Positions 1 through 7,236 of a stretch of 16,346 nt of DNA are shown here, one piece after another. The stretch covers positions 1 to 16,346 of the forward strand of contig JAEWOS010000030.1 in the NCBI GenBank assembly GCA_023460855.1. The letters run 5' to 3'. Below the pieces are notes generated by a model, which was given only the letters and a program-made list of their open reading frames with translations, was not told where the DNA came from and did not search any database. Both the position numbers and the translations under genes were made by a program. Each line of letters starts with the position of its first letter. Position 1 is the stretch's first letter. This DNA is from Bacteroidota bacterium. GTDB lineage: Bacteria; Bacteroidota; Bacteroidia; Flavobacteriales; Weeksellaceae.

Positions 1-689
1 TCGCTTTCGTGGCAGTTGCGATAGGTGGTGCTGTTCAGATTATTCCTACGCTGACCATCAAGGAAAACGTTCCAACCATTTCGGCGGTAAAACCTTACTC
101 ACCACTGGAACTGGAAGGAAGAGACCTATATATCCGTGAAGGCTGTAACTCCTGTCACTCGCAGATGATTCGTCCTTTCCGTGATGAAGTAGTTCGCTTT
201 AACGGTAAAAACGGTCAGTATTCCAAAGCAGGAGAATTTGTTTACGACAGACCTTTCCTTTGGGGTTCGAAAAGAACCGGTCCGGATTTGCACAGAGAAG
301 GACAGACAAGACCTTCACCTTCATGGCATTACAAGCACATGTATAACCCAAGAAGTACATCGCCGGGATCTATCATGCCGCGTTATCCATGGCTAATTTA
401 CAACGACCTTGACCGCACCCAGATGGTTGCAAAACTGAACCTGATGAAAAATACTTTTGACGTTCCATATAACAAGGCGCAGATAGATTCAGCAGATCAG
501 TGGGCTAATAATCAGGCGAAAGTTATTGTAAAAGGAATTTTCGATGAGGCACCGGATTTGAAGGAACAATATGCGAACAGACCTGCCGGCGAACTTGAGA
601 AGAAAGAAATCGTCGCACTGATAGCTTATCTTCAAAGACTTGGAACTGATATCCAGACCACGGAAATTCAAACGGCAAGTATAAAATAA
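1..689 (+). CDS. ccoO: cbb3-type cytochrome c oxidase subunit II (CcoO domain), 5'-truncated
   Basis: This is the monohaem c-type subunit of the cbb3 terminal oxidase, membrane-anchored with its haem domain in the periplasm, passing electrons towards CcoN. The frame is open to the first base of the window, so the apparent GTG start at base 9 is internal and the gene begins upstream. Numbering from base 9, the haem-binding motif CNSCH is at residues 46-50, the context LELEGRDLYIREGC and SQMIRPF is typical of CcoO, and the axial methionine is probably Met123 in GSIMPRYPW. The remains of the membrane anchor (AFVAVAIGGAVQIIP) are at the edge. In many Bacteroidota CcoN and CcoO are one fused protein, and this could be the C-terminal part of such a fusion; the window cannot show it. 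ccoQ follows after 22 nt. Confidence 0.93.
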   Translation, partial: AFVAVAIGGAVQIIPTLTIKENVPTISAVKPYSPLELEGRDLYIREGCNSCHSQMIRPFRDEVVRFNGKNGQYSKAGEFVYDRPFLWGSKRTGPDLHREGQTRPSPSWHYKHMYNPRSTSPGSIMPRYPWLIYNDLDRTQMVAKLNLMKNTFDVPYNKAQIDSADQWANNQAKVIVKGIFDEAPDLKEQYANRPAGELEKKEIVALIAYLQRLGTDIQTTEIQTASIK

Positions 690-711
690 AAACAAAGAAT
701 CTGAACAGGAA

Positions 712-900
712 ATGATTCCTCAAAGTATTAAAGATTTAGTGAGCAACAGCGGAAACGCAGGGTTTTTTCAAACCCTTGCTCTGCTAATCTTTATGATTTT
801 CTTTATCGGCATCGTCGTGTACGTTTTCAGCCGTCCGAAGAAACATTACAGAGAAGAAGAACATGCTCCTTTAGATGATGACCAACCATTAGATTTATAA
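712..900 (+). CDS. ccoQ: cbb3 oxidase small subunit CcoQ/FixQ-like
   Basis: A 62-residue protein with one membrane helix (about residues 18-40), then the basic turn SRPKKHYREEE and an acidic tail rich in Asp/Glu and Pro. This is the usual size and layout of CcoQ, a non-catalytic subunit that stabilises the cbb3 complex. Its position between ccoO and ccoP supports the call. The ATG at 712 is preceded by AGGA about 4 nt upstream, one of few recognisable ribosome-binding sequences here. Sequence conservation in CcoQ is low, so the assignment rests on topology and context more than on residues. Confidence 0.85.
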   Translation: MIPQSIKDLVSNSGNAGFFQTLALLIFMIFFIGIVVYVFSRPKKHYREEEHAPLDDDQPLDL

Positions 901-918
901 AAAATTAAGTTCAGCGTC

Positions 919-1797
919 ATGAAACAGAGAACACCGATTTACATTAATTTTTTAATTATTTTGACACTTCTGCTTGTAGTGTACTACATGTTCGTGCAGA
1001 ATAATTCCTTTTTCACTTCACCTTATTTTTACGGAACAATCCTGATTGCGTTTATCATGACGCTCATCCACAATTCTCTGGGTGATCTCATCGAAAATGA
1101 GCAGTTCAAGAAACTCACGCCAGAAATGCAGGCAGAGTATCTGGAGAACAAGAAGGTACCGTATTTCAAGAGACTGTACGCTGCTGCCTTCAAAAAGCAG
1201 ACTGCTACTGAAGAAAAGGACCTGTTGATCGACCATGGTTTCGACGGAATTATGGAACTCGACAATCAGCTTCCGAAATGGTGGCTGGGTCTTTTCTGGT
1301 TCGGTGTTGCATACTGTATTATTTACATTGTTTCCTATTCCTTCACAGATTTTGCACATCCAACTGCAGAATATGAAGCTGAGCATAAAGAACAGCTTGC
1401 CCAAATAGCGAAATGGATGGAAGAAACACCTCCTCCAACGATTGAAAACGCTGAATATTCAGCAGATAATATTGCTGCCGGAGAGGAAGTTTACAATGCT
1501 AACTGCCTTACCTGCCACATGGAAGGAGGACGCGGTGGAGTCGGTCCGAACCTTACGGACAATGCATGGATCAATCAGCCGGAATCTACGTTATTCAAGA
1601 ATATTTTCCATATTGTTGACAACGGATCACCTAACAACGCTACGATGATTGCATTCGGTAAGAATGGTGTATTAAGCGGATTCGACATTCAGAATGTTGC
1701 GGCATACATCTACCACATCAACCAGGAGCAGCAACCGATTACACCTGCACAGGGCGGCGCCGTTCCACAGGGAACAGAAGCCAACTGGGAGAAATAA
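919..1797 (+). CDS. ccoP: cbb3-type cytochrome c oxidase subunit III, monohaem
   Basis: A 292-residue membrane-anchored cytochrome c that feeds electrons into cbb3 oxidase. There are two hydrophobic helices near the N-terminus (about 9-25 and 33-52), a cytosolic linker, and a third helix with the conserved lead-in NQLPKWW (117-122) running to about residue 143. The periplasmic cytochrome domain follows, with haem motif CLTCH at 196-200, GPNL at 209-212 and a probable axial Met243 (ATMIAFG). Only one CXXCH is present, whereas the classical proteobacterial CcoP has two haem domains; a single-haem form is usual in Bacteroidota. The C-terminus is a Pro/Gln-rich tail. The gene starts 18 nt after ccoQ and ends before a hairpin terminator, so it closes the structural operon. 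Confidence 0.95.
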   Translation: MKQRTPIYINFLIILTLLLVVYYMFVQNNSFFTSPYFYGTILIAFIMTLIHNSLGDLIENEQFKKLTPEMQAEYLENKKVPYFKRLYAAAFKKQTATEEKDLLIDHGFDGIMELDNQLPKWWLGLFWFGVAYCIIYIVSYSFTDFAHPTAEYEAEHKEQLAQIAKWMEETPPPTIENAEYSADNIAAGEEVYNANCLTCHMEGGRGGVGPNLTDNAWINQPESTLFKNIFHIVDNGSPNNATMIAFGKNGVLSGFDIQNVAAYIYHINQEQQPITPAQGGAVPQGTEANWEK

Positions 1798-1824
1798 TCG
1801 CAGCCTGTACATAAGTATTTTTAG

Positions 1825-1849
1825 AAGCCATATTTTTTTAATATGGCTT
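1825..1849 (+). terminator. hairpin terminator after ccoP
   Basis: AAGCCATATT (1825-1834) pairs perfectly with AATATGGCTT (1840-1849) across a five-T loop, and a TTTTATC tract follows at about 1847-1853. The stem is AT-rich but ten base pairs long. It lies 27 nt after the ccoP stop and separates the structural genes from ccoG. Confidence 0.7.
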
Positions 1850-1900
1850 TTATCATATTATACTTACGAGTTATAAAAGAAAAAGGTCGACAATTATTAG

Positions 1901-1908
1901 TAAATTTG
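1901..1908 (+). promoter_or_regulatory. Bacteroidota -7 element upstream of ccoG
   Basis: TAAATTTG is a full match to the Bacteroidota -7 consensus TAnnTTTG, 28 nt before the ccoG ATG and just after the ccoP terminator. I see no good TTTG at the -33 position, so only half the promoter is supported. Its position implies that the assembly genes can be transcribed apart from ccoOQP. Confidence 0.4.
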
Positions 1909-1936
1909 TATCACTTTTTAGTTTTAAAGCGTAGAA

Positions 1937-3388
1937 ATGTCTAAACAACCAAACTTTCGCGGCGGACAGGGACAGGTTCTCGATCCTGAAACATTCAGGG
2001 ACTCGGTTTCCACAATGGAACAGTCCGGGAAGAGAAAATGGGTTTATCCGCGCAAACCTAAAGGAAAATTCACGAATTACAGGTATCTGGTAACTATCGT
2101 ACTGTTACTAATCTTTTTCGCAATTCCCTTTCTAAAAATCAACGGAAACCCTGTATTATTACTTAATATTCTGGACCGGGAGTTCTATATTTTCGGCCAG
2201 CCATTTTATCCGCAGGACTTCTTTATACTCGCGCTCGGCGCTATTGCTTCAATCGTATTCATCTTTCTGTTTACGGTAGTTTTCGGAAGAATATTCTGTG
2301 GCTGGATTTGTCCGCAAACTATTTTTCTGGAAATGATATTCCGGAAGATTGAATACGCTATTGAAGGTGACAGAAACAAGCAGATCAGACTTGACAAGCA
2401 ACCTTGGAACAGCGAAAAAATATGGAAGAGAGGCCTTAAATGGACCATCTTTGCCGTAGTTTCTCTGATTATCACGCATTTCATGTTCATGTATATCGTG
2501 GGTTATGAAGAAGTATTCCGAATAATAAAAGAAGGACCATTTGCCAATCCAACGAATTTTCTGGTGATGATTCTCTTTACAGCAGCGTTCTACTTTGTAT
2601 TTGCCTGGTTTCGCGAGCAGGTTTGTACCCTGGTTTGTCCGTACGGACGTTTACAGGGCGTTTTAATCGACAGGCAGACCATCAACGTTTTCTACGATTT
2701 TAAACGTGGAGAAAACCGCGCTAAATGGAGAAAAGGAGAAGACAGAAGAGCCGCGGGTAAAGGCGACTGTATCGACTGTAACCAGTGCGTTGTCGTTTGT
2801 CCTACCGGAATTGATATCAGAAACGGACAGCAGCTGGAATGTGTAAACTGTACTGCATGTATCGATGCCTGTGATGAAGTAATGATAAAAACCGGACTTC
2901 CACCAGGATTAATCCGCTACGCCAGCGAAGACGAAATAGAAAACGAAATACCGTTTAAATTTACGAACAGAATGAAGGCTTATTCTGTTGTTCTGCTGCT
3001 ACTGATCGGTTTCTTGGGATTCCTGTTGTACAACAGAGGCACCATGGAAGCTAAATTCCTGAAACCTGCCGGTACATCGTATGTTATTCGCGACGGTAAA
3101 ATCCATAATACTTACAATTACACACTTCTCAATAAATCCAGCGAGAAGAAAACAGTAACGCTGAAGGTTACCGAACCTGCAAACGGTGAAATCAGTCTGC
3201 TTGGAAACAAGCGGATTACCGTAGACCGCGACCAGCTTACCCGCGGTACTGTAAGCATCAGCTTCCCTGAAAATCAAATTAACCGAACCAAACAAACCAT
3301 AAAAATTGCCGTTTATGATGAAAAAGGCGAACTGATTGACGAATACGATACGTATTTCGAGGGGCCTTTCAAACTGCAGTTTAAATAA
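1937..3388 (+). CDS. ccoG: cbb3 oxidase accessory protein CcoG/FixG (polyferredoxin-like)
   Basis: A 483-residue membrane iron-sulfur protein needed for cbb3 maturation; in the family CcoG is reported to reduce copper for insertion into the CuB site. Helices lie at about 50-67, 95-117, 168-188, 206-225 and 348-366. Cysteine pairs occur in membrane-proximal motifs CGWIC (121/125) and CTLVCPYGRLQ (230/234). Two 4Fe-4S ferredoxin motifs follow: C278, C281, C284, C288 with the CPTGIDIR signature, and C302, C305, C308, C312. The C-terminal part (about 375-483) is the beta-rich, Ig-like FixG accessory domain facing the periplasm. All key cysteines are present and the length is normal. The gene is 7 nt from fixH and heads the assembly cluster. 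Confidence 0.95.
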   Translation: MSKQPNFRGGQGQVLDPETFRDSVSTMEQSGKRKWVYPRKPKGKFTNYRYLVTIVLLLIFFAIPFLKINGNPVLLLNILDREFYIFGQPFYPQDFFILALGAIASIVFIFLFTVVFGRIFCGWICPQTIFLEMIFRKIEYAIEGDRNKQIRLDKQPWNSEKIWKRGLKWTIFAVVSLIITHFMFMYIVGYEEVFRIIKEGPFANPTNFLVMILFTAAFYFVFAWFREQVCTLVCPYGRLQGVLIDRQTINVFYDFKRGENRAKWRKGEDRRAAGKGDCIDCNQCVVVCPTGIDIRNGQQLECVNCTACIDACDEVMIKTGLPPGLIRYASEDEIENEIPFKFTNRMKAYSVVLLLLIGFLGFLLYNRGTMEAKFLKPAGTSYVIRDGKIHNTYNYTLLNKSSEKKTVTLKVTEPANGEISLLGNKRITVDRDQLTRGTVSISFPENQINRTKQTIKIAVYDEKGELIDEYDTYFEGPFKLQFK

Positions 3389-3395
3389 ATAAGAA

Positions 3396-3848
3396 ATGTT
3401 CAAAAATTTTACGTGGGGCCACGGAATTGTACTTGCGCTTGGCTCCTTTATGATATTTATTCTATCTATGATTTTTCTGTTTTCCCGAGGACAAAAAAAT
3501 TCAGAACTTATTACCGACAATTACTACGAAGAAGAACTTCAGTATCAACAGGTTATCGATGCAAAAAACAATGCAGATGATCTGGAAACAAAGCCGGTTT
3601 ATTCGCAAAATGCAAACGGCGTTTCGGTGAAATTTCCTCCTGAAATTAACAACGGAAACACCAAATTTCAAATTGACCTTCACCGCGCGGAAGACCGCAA
3701 TCTCGATGTAATCCGCGAATTGCCGCTGAACAACGAGAATGCCCTGTTTTTGCCGGGCGAAATACTTGCGAAAGGCAACTATGTTCTGCGTGTCATGTGG
3801 ACGAAAGATCAGAAAAAATATCAAATGGACTACGACATCATTTGGTAA
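3396..3848 (+). CDS. ccoH: cbb3 oxidase assembly protein CcoH/FixH
   Basis: A 150-residue protein with one N-terminal membrane helix (about 9-30) and a periplasmic domain. The family hallmarks visible are the start FTWGHGIVLAL, the membrane-exit segment SRGQKNSELITDNYYEEELQYQ, and a beta-rich C-terminal half ending in a W-rich strand (YDIIW). FixH/CcoH interacts with cbb3 subunits during assembly and stabilises the complex. It lies between ccoG and the TauE-like gene, with 7 nt before it and 1 nt after it, so translational coupling is likely. Length is normal for the Bacteroidota form. Confidence 0.88.
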   Translation: MFKNFTWGHGIVLALGSFMIFILSMIFLFSRGQKNSELITDNYYEEELQYQQVIDAKNNADDLETKPVYSQNANGVSVKFPPEINNGNTKFQIDLHRAEDRNLDVIRELPLNNENALFLPGEILAKGNYVLRVMWTKDQKKYQMDYDIIW

Positions 3849-3849
3849 A

Positions 3850-4593
3850 ATGGACAGCGCTATTCTTCTTTCGGCTTTGGTTTTAGGTTTCGGCAGCGGC
3901 TTTCACTGTATCGGAATGTGCGGCCCAATCGCTTTATCGATGGGGCTTACCAAAAAACAGGCGGTAAATTATCATGTACAGAATTTTACGTACAACCTCG
4001 GCAGAGTATTTACCTATGCGTTGCTTGGCGCACTGCTTGGTTTGGTCGGGAAAAGTTTTGCGCTCGCGGGATTTCAGCAGTATCTCACCATTTTTGCCGG
4101 TGTTCTCCTGATTATAATGGCTATTTTTTCCTTCGGTGGAAAAGATTTTGCCTCAAAAATTCCTTTTTTATCCAGCTTTCTGCTGAATGTGAAGATTAAT
4201 CTTGGAAAACTGCTTCAAAAATCTGATTTACAGTCAAGATTTGCAACCGGTATTTTGAACGGATTTTTACCCTGCGGAATGGTATATATGGCGCTCACCG
4301 CTTCACTTGCGGCTGGCGGAATATGGCAGGGAGCACTTTTTATGGCGCTTTTCGGGCTGGGCACAATCCCTTTTATGTTTGCGGTAGTTTTTGCAGGAAA
4401 CATGCTCAGTACTGCGTTCCGGACAAAAGTTCTGAAACTGATACCGGTGATGATGATCTTCCTTGGCGGACTGTTTATTCTGCGCGGGCTTGAACTCGGC
4501 ATTCCTTACCTGTCACCAAAAGATTCCGCTCTTCAGGTAAAACATAATAACTCTGAAATGCATCAGGAAGGAGATCATTCCACCTGTCATTAA
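3850..4593 (+). CDS. UreH/TauE-like (DsbD_2-type) membrane protein of the cbb3 assembly cluster
   Basis: A 247-residue protein with about six hydrophobic helices in two repeats. Each repeat opens with a cysteine-containing motif: GFHCIGMCGP (C20, C24) and GFLPCGMVYMAL (C142). This pattern belongs to the UreH-like/DsbD_2 transmembrane family, usually auto-named sulfite exporter TauE/SafE. The C-terminus HNNSEMHQEGDHSTCH holds four His, one Met and one Cys, which could bind a metal. I chose the ATG at 3850 over an in-frame ATG at 3739 because it begins 1 nt after the ccoH stop and gives a protein starting directly with the first helix. In Bacteroidota this gene commonly follows ccoH; a role in copper handling for cbb3 is inference, not shown by the sequence. 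Confidence 0.85.
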   Translation: MDSAILLSALVLGFGSGFHCIGMCGPIALSMGLTKKQAVNYHVQNFTYNLGRVFTYALLGALLGLVGKSFALAGFQQYLTIFAGVLLIIMAIFSFGGKDFASKIPFLSSFLLNVKINLGKLLQKSDLQSRFATGILNGFLPCGMVYMALTASLAAGGIWQGALFMALFGLGTIPFMFAVVFAGNMLSTAFRTKVLKLIPVMMIFLGGLFILRGLELGIPYLSPKDSALQVKHNNSEMHQEGDHSTCH

Positions 4594-4668
4594 TTACTTT
4601 TCGAATTCCTTAATCAGGTGTGAATTTTATTCTCACGCGGATTAATGTTATTTTAGCCAAAACAGCTT

Positions 4669-5796
4669 ATGCGCATTATTCTTCCTGTTCTATTTTTTGT
4701 ACTGCTGATTAACGTCTCGTGTAAAACGGAGGCAGAAAAAACTGACAACAGAAATACAGTTGTAGACAGCACCATTTCCCTTTTTCAACAGAATCTGTAC
4801 AAAAATCATCTCGACTCACTGTTCGCGAAGCACGGTTTTAACGGCAGTATCGCTGTTTTTCAGGATGGCAGGGAAATTTATAGCCGCGACAACGGCTTCG
4901 GTGATTTTTCAGAAAAAACTGCGCTGGACAGCACAACGGTTTTTGCGATCGGTTCACTCTCCAAGCAGTTTACAGCAGTGATGATTTTCCAACAAATGGA
5001 AGCGGGAAAACTGAATATTGATGATCCTGCTTCAAAATATCTGACTGAACTTCAGCAAAAGCAGTTTGAAAAAATTACAATCAGACATCTGCTTCACCAT
5101 ACCTCGGGAATTGCCGATTTTGGGCCGAATTTGAATTCCGAACCGGGTGGGAAATTCAGCTATTCGAATAAAGGTTTCCGGTACCTCGGGAAAATCATTG
5201 AGAAAGCATCCGGAAAATCCTACGACCAAAACGCCATGGAACTGTTCCAAAAAGCAGGAATGAAAAATTCGTACACGCCGTCTACGTTCACAGGAGGAAA
5301 TTTTGGAAGCGCGTATACTGGAAATTCCCAACAACAGCACGAAGTCGCAAATATGCCTTTACGTCTTGCAGTTGATGAAATTTCTGTTCCGGCAGGCGGT
5401 CTTCTCTCCACCGTCAAAGATCTGATTATCTGGAATGACGCACTGTATTCCGGCAAAATCATCAACGACAACAGTCTCAAGATATTCAGGGAAAAAGTAG
5501 CGGAACGGAAGCATTATATTCTGGGAACCGTGGGTTACGGCGCAGGAATTATGATGAACCTCAGCGCTCCTGAAGCTTATTTTCACAGTGGTTACGTAAA
5601 AGGCTCCCCTTCGCTGAATATTTACTATCCGGCGACTAAAACTTCAGTCATCATCCTATCCAATATCGCTGATGAATCAAAAGGAAAAGAGGAATTTTTT
5701 CAGCCTCATGCAGAAGTGAAAATGATAACGGATGCTGTCGAAAATTCAGTAGCTGCAGTACGTAAAACGATGATTAAACCAACCGTTCCGCAGTAA
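4669..5796 (+). CDS. serine hydrolase, beta-lactamase/D,D-peptidase fold, putative lipoprotein
   Basis: A 375-residue exported serine hydrolase of the class C beta-lactamase/penicillin-binding superfamily. The N-terminal hydrophobic stretch ends at VSC with Cys18, a plausible though non-ideal lipobox, suggesting a lipid-anchored envelope protein. The active-site motifs are SLSK (Ser96, Lys99), YSN (165-167) in the context KFSYSNKGF, and HSG (306-308) in place of KTG. Family landmarks HLLHHTSGI and GGLLSTVKDL are also present. The substrate is unknown; such proteins are often esterases or peptidases acting on cell-wall or D-amino-acid peptides rather than resistance enzymes. It begins 75 nt after the TauE-like gene. 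TATTTTAG at 4649-4656 is a one-mismatch -7 element, so it probably has its own promoter. It converges on the copper-protein operon. Confidence 0.88.
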   Translation: MRIILPVLFFVLLINVSCKTEAEKTDNRNTVVDSTISLFQQNLYKNHLDSLFAKHGFNGSIAVFQDGREIYSRDNGFGDFSEKTALDSTTVFAIGSLSKQFTAVMIFQQMEAGKLNIDDPASKYLTELQQKQFEKITIRHLLHHTSGIADFGPNLNSEPGGKFSYSNKGFRYLGKIIEKASGKSYDQNAMELFQKAGMKNSYTPSTFTGGNFGSAYTGNSQQQHEVANMPLRLAVDEISVPAGGLLSTVKDLIIWNDALYSGKIINDNSLKIFREKVAERKHYILGTVGYGAGIMMNLSAPEAYFHSGYVKGSPSLNIYYPATKTSVIILSNIADESKGKEEFFQPHAEVKMITDAVENSVAAVRKTMIKPTVPQ

Positions 5797-5856
5797 CTTG
5801 ATCAGAGAAAACCCTGATAATCCGCAAGGATTCTCCGAAAAGACTGTTCCTGAATA

Positions 5857-6177
5857 TTAATTCATGTATGCTTTACATGCTTCCGCACATTCGCGGCATG
5901 CTTCCGCACACTGCTGACAATGATCGTGATCATGCTTTTCACATTCCGTGGCGCATTCTTCACAAATTCTGATACATACCAACAGTAAATCCTTCACATT
6001 TTCATAACTGGTGGACAGAACCTGATGTGCCGTTGAACAGATTTCTGCACAGACACGATCAGTCCGAATGCATTTCACCATCATTTGAACATGGTCTTCA
6101 TTTAAACAGGCATCTGCACAGTGATTACATGCGGTAATACATTTTCCGAGTGCCTGAAGCAAGGTTTCATTTTTCAT
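5857..6177 (-). CDS. four-helix-bundle copper storage protein (Csp family), cytosolic type
   Basis: A 106-residue all-helical protein with 16 cysteines (13, 17, 20, 24, 36, 43, 47, 68, 72, 75, 79, 87, 90, 94, 97, 101), nearly all in CxxxC and CxxC steps that point them to one helix face. This is the signature of the Csp proteins, which bind many Cu(I) ions inside the core of a four-helix bundle. There is no signal peptide, so it resembles the cytosolic Csp3 type. The loop EKHDHDHC (80-87) adds three His near one end of the bundle, which could guide copper entry. It lies 21 nt after the MBL-fold gene on the same strand and is probably co-transcribed. Copper binding is inferred from the family; the substrate metal is not proven by sequence. 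Confidence 0.9.
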   Translation of the reverse strand: MKNETLLQALGKCITACNHCADACLNEDHVQMMVKCIRTDRVCAEICSTAHQVLSTSYENVKDLLLVCIRICEECATECEKHDHDHCQQCAEACRECAEACKAYMN

Positions 6178-6198
6178 TTCGTTTGATTTTTTGATTAT

Positions 6199-7125
6199 TT
6201 AATTATTCTCAAGTGTTTCGCGTATTCCTGTAAGTAAACCCGGGAAACGGTCCGGAGTATTTCTGTGTGCAAAACCGGGAATAAACCGGTGCTGCTTCAA
6301 AATTTCTTCATTTGTTATTCCGGCGTCGATGTTTTTCTGCATGAATTCGTTTGTTGCTTCAAGAAAGCGCTTCATTTCGCGTAGATTTTCTTTCGTGCCG
6401 GTGGTATTTTCAGGTTTGTCTGCGTGTCCAAAAATAAAAAGGGTGTCGTCGTCAAACCTGTTCAGCGCATTGTCCAGCGCCCGGATCCAGCCAAAAGAAT
6501 TTGCACCATCCTTCGGCCTGTACACGGGAACGATATTTACAAACATCAGATCTCCCATATGAACGACGTTGTCCTTTTCAAAATGATAAACGCCGTCACC
6601 AAATGTATGGCCCGCGCCAAGACGAATTGCGCGTGCTTTCTCATTACCCAGATCAAAATTGAATTCGTCTTCAAAAAGAAGATTGGCGTACAACTGCTGA
6701 TCCAGTGTGTTTTTTTCTAAAGCGGCCTGTCGTTGAAGTTCAGGAACGCGGTTGTGTGCAACAACTTTGTCTGTTAAATTCTTAAAGGAAATATTCCCGG
6801 AAGTGTGATCGCCATGATGATGGGTATTCGCGAGATAAAGCACCGGTTTATTTTTTGCAGAAATGGCATCAATAACCGGTTTTATCTGTGGCGGAAACTG
6901 GCTGTCAACGATAACAAAACCTTCCTTTGTTTCGAAAACACCGACATTTCCTCCCTGATTTACAAAACGAAACACATTTCCACGGACACGCTGAAGATTT
7001 CCGGCAGCAGGACGCAAAGGTTCAAATAGCACGCGCTGTTGAGCCGAACATGACAAAGTGCCGGGTAAAAATGCAAGTCCTAAAGCGGCAGCAGAAGATT
7101 TGAACAGAAATTCTTTACGGTCCAT
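6199..7125 (-). CDS. exported MBL-fold metallo-hydrolase
   Basis: A 308-residue metallo-beta-lactamase-fold hydrolase. The N-terminus (DRKEFLFKSSAAALGLAFL, then TLSC at Cys26) looks like a Tat-like or lipoprotein signal, so the enzyme probably works in the periplasm or on the envelope. All dinuclear zinc ligands are visible: HHHGDH (H102, H104, D106, H107), H173 in GAGHTFGD, D192 in MGDLMF and H234 in FGHAD. The bridging Asp192 and the HxHxDH motif match the glyoxalase II-like hydrolases rather than B1 carbapenemases. The substrate is unknown. The gene heads a two-gene operon with the copper storage protein, which raises the possibility of a role in metal stress. Interleaved palindromes lie 37-54 nt upstream of the start. 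Confidence 0.88.
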   Translation of the reverse strand: MDRKEFLFKSSAAALGLAFLPGTLSCSAQQRVLFEPLRPAAGNLQRVRGNVFRFVNQGGNVGVFETKEGFVIVDSQFPPQIKPVIDAISAKNKPVLYLANTHHHGDHTSGNISFKNLTDKVVAHNRVPELQRQAALEKNTLDQQLYANLLFEDEFNFDLGNEKARAIRLGAGHTFGDGVYHFEKDNVVHMGDLMFVNIVPVYRPKDGANSFGWIRALDNALNRFDDDTLFIFGHADKPENTTGTKENLREMKRFLEATNEFMQKNIDAGITNEEILKQHRFIPGFAHRNTPDRFPGLLTGIRETLENN

Positions 7126-7161
7126 ACTGAGAATTTGTATAAAATTACACAGATCGACCTT

Positions 7162-7179
7162 AAAGTACTTTACTAAAGT
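7162..7179. promoter_or_regulatory. interleaved palindromes upstream of the MBL-Csp operon
   Basis: AAAGTACTTT (7162-7171) is a perfect 10-bp palindrome. It shares its right half with ACTTTACTAAAGT (7167-7179), a perfect 6+1+6 palindrome. The result is three alternating AAAGT/ACTTT half-sites. They lie just upstream of a one-mismatch minus-strand -7 element (TAATTTTA, 7147-7140), a fitting place for a regulator of the MBL-Csp operon. Function is inferred from position only. Confidence 0.35.
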
Positions 7180-7236
7180 GCGGAGCAGACTTACAGAATA
7201 TTCAGCCGATTGAGTTGCAGGAAAATTCGGTTTCTT

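Noticed and set aside
2999..3520. 173-residue minus-strand ORF
   Set aside because: It is antisense to the end of ccoG and start of ccoH, which are well supported; no family features are visible.
3739..3849. Longer N-terminus for the TauE-like protein (ATG at 3739)
   Set aside because: The extra 37 residues overlap ccoH, are not hydrophobic or family-like, and the ATG at 3850 begins directly at the first helix, 1 nt after the ccoH stop.
4669..5796. Antibiotic-resistance class C beta-lactamase
   Set aside because: The SxxK and YSN motifs are present but KTG is replaced by HSG, and the protein is lipoprotein-like; this fits the wider serine hydrolase family rather than AmpC.
5801..5835. Hairpins (AATCC-GCAA-GGATT and ATCAG/CTGAT) between the serine hydrolase and Csp genes
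   Set aside because: Stems are only five base pairs and no T-run follows on either strand, so a terminator cannot be supported, though the convergent position would suit one.
6199..7125. B1-type carbapenemase
   Set aside because: The motif is HxHxDH with a bridging Asp rather than the B1 Cys ligand, so a general MBL hydrolase is the better call.
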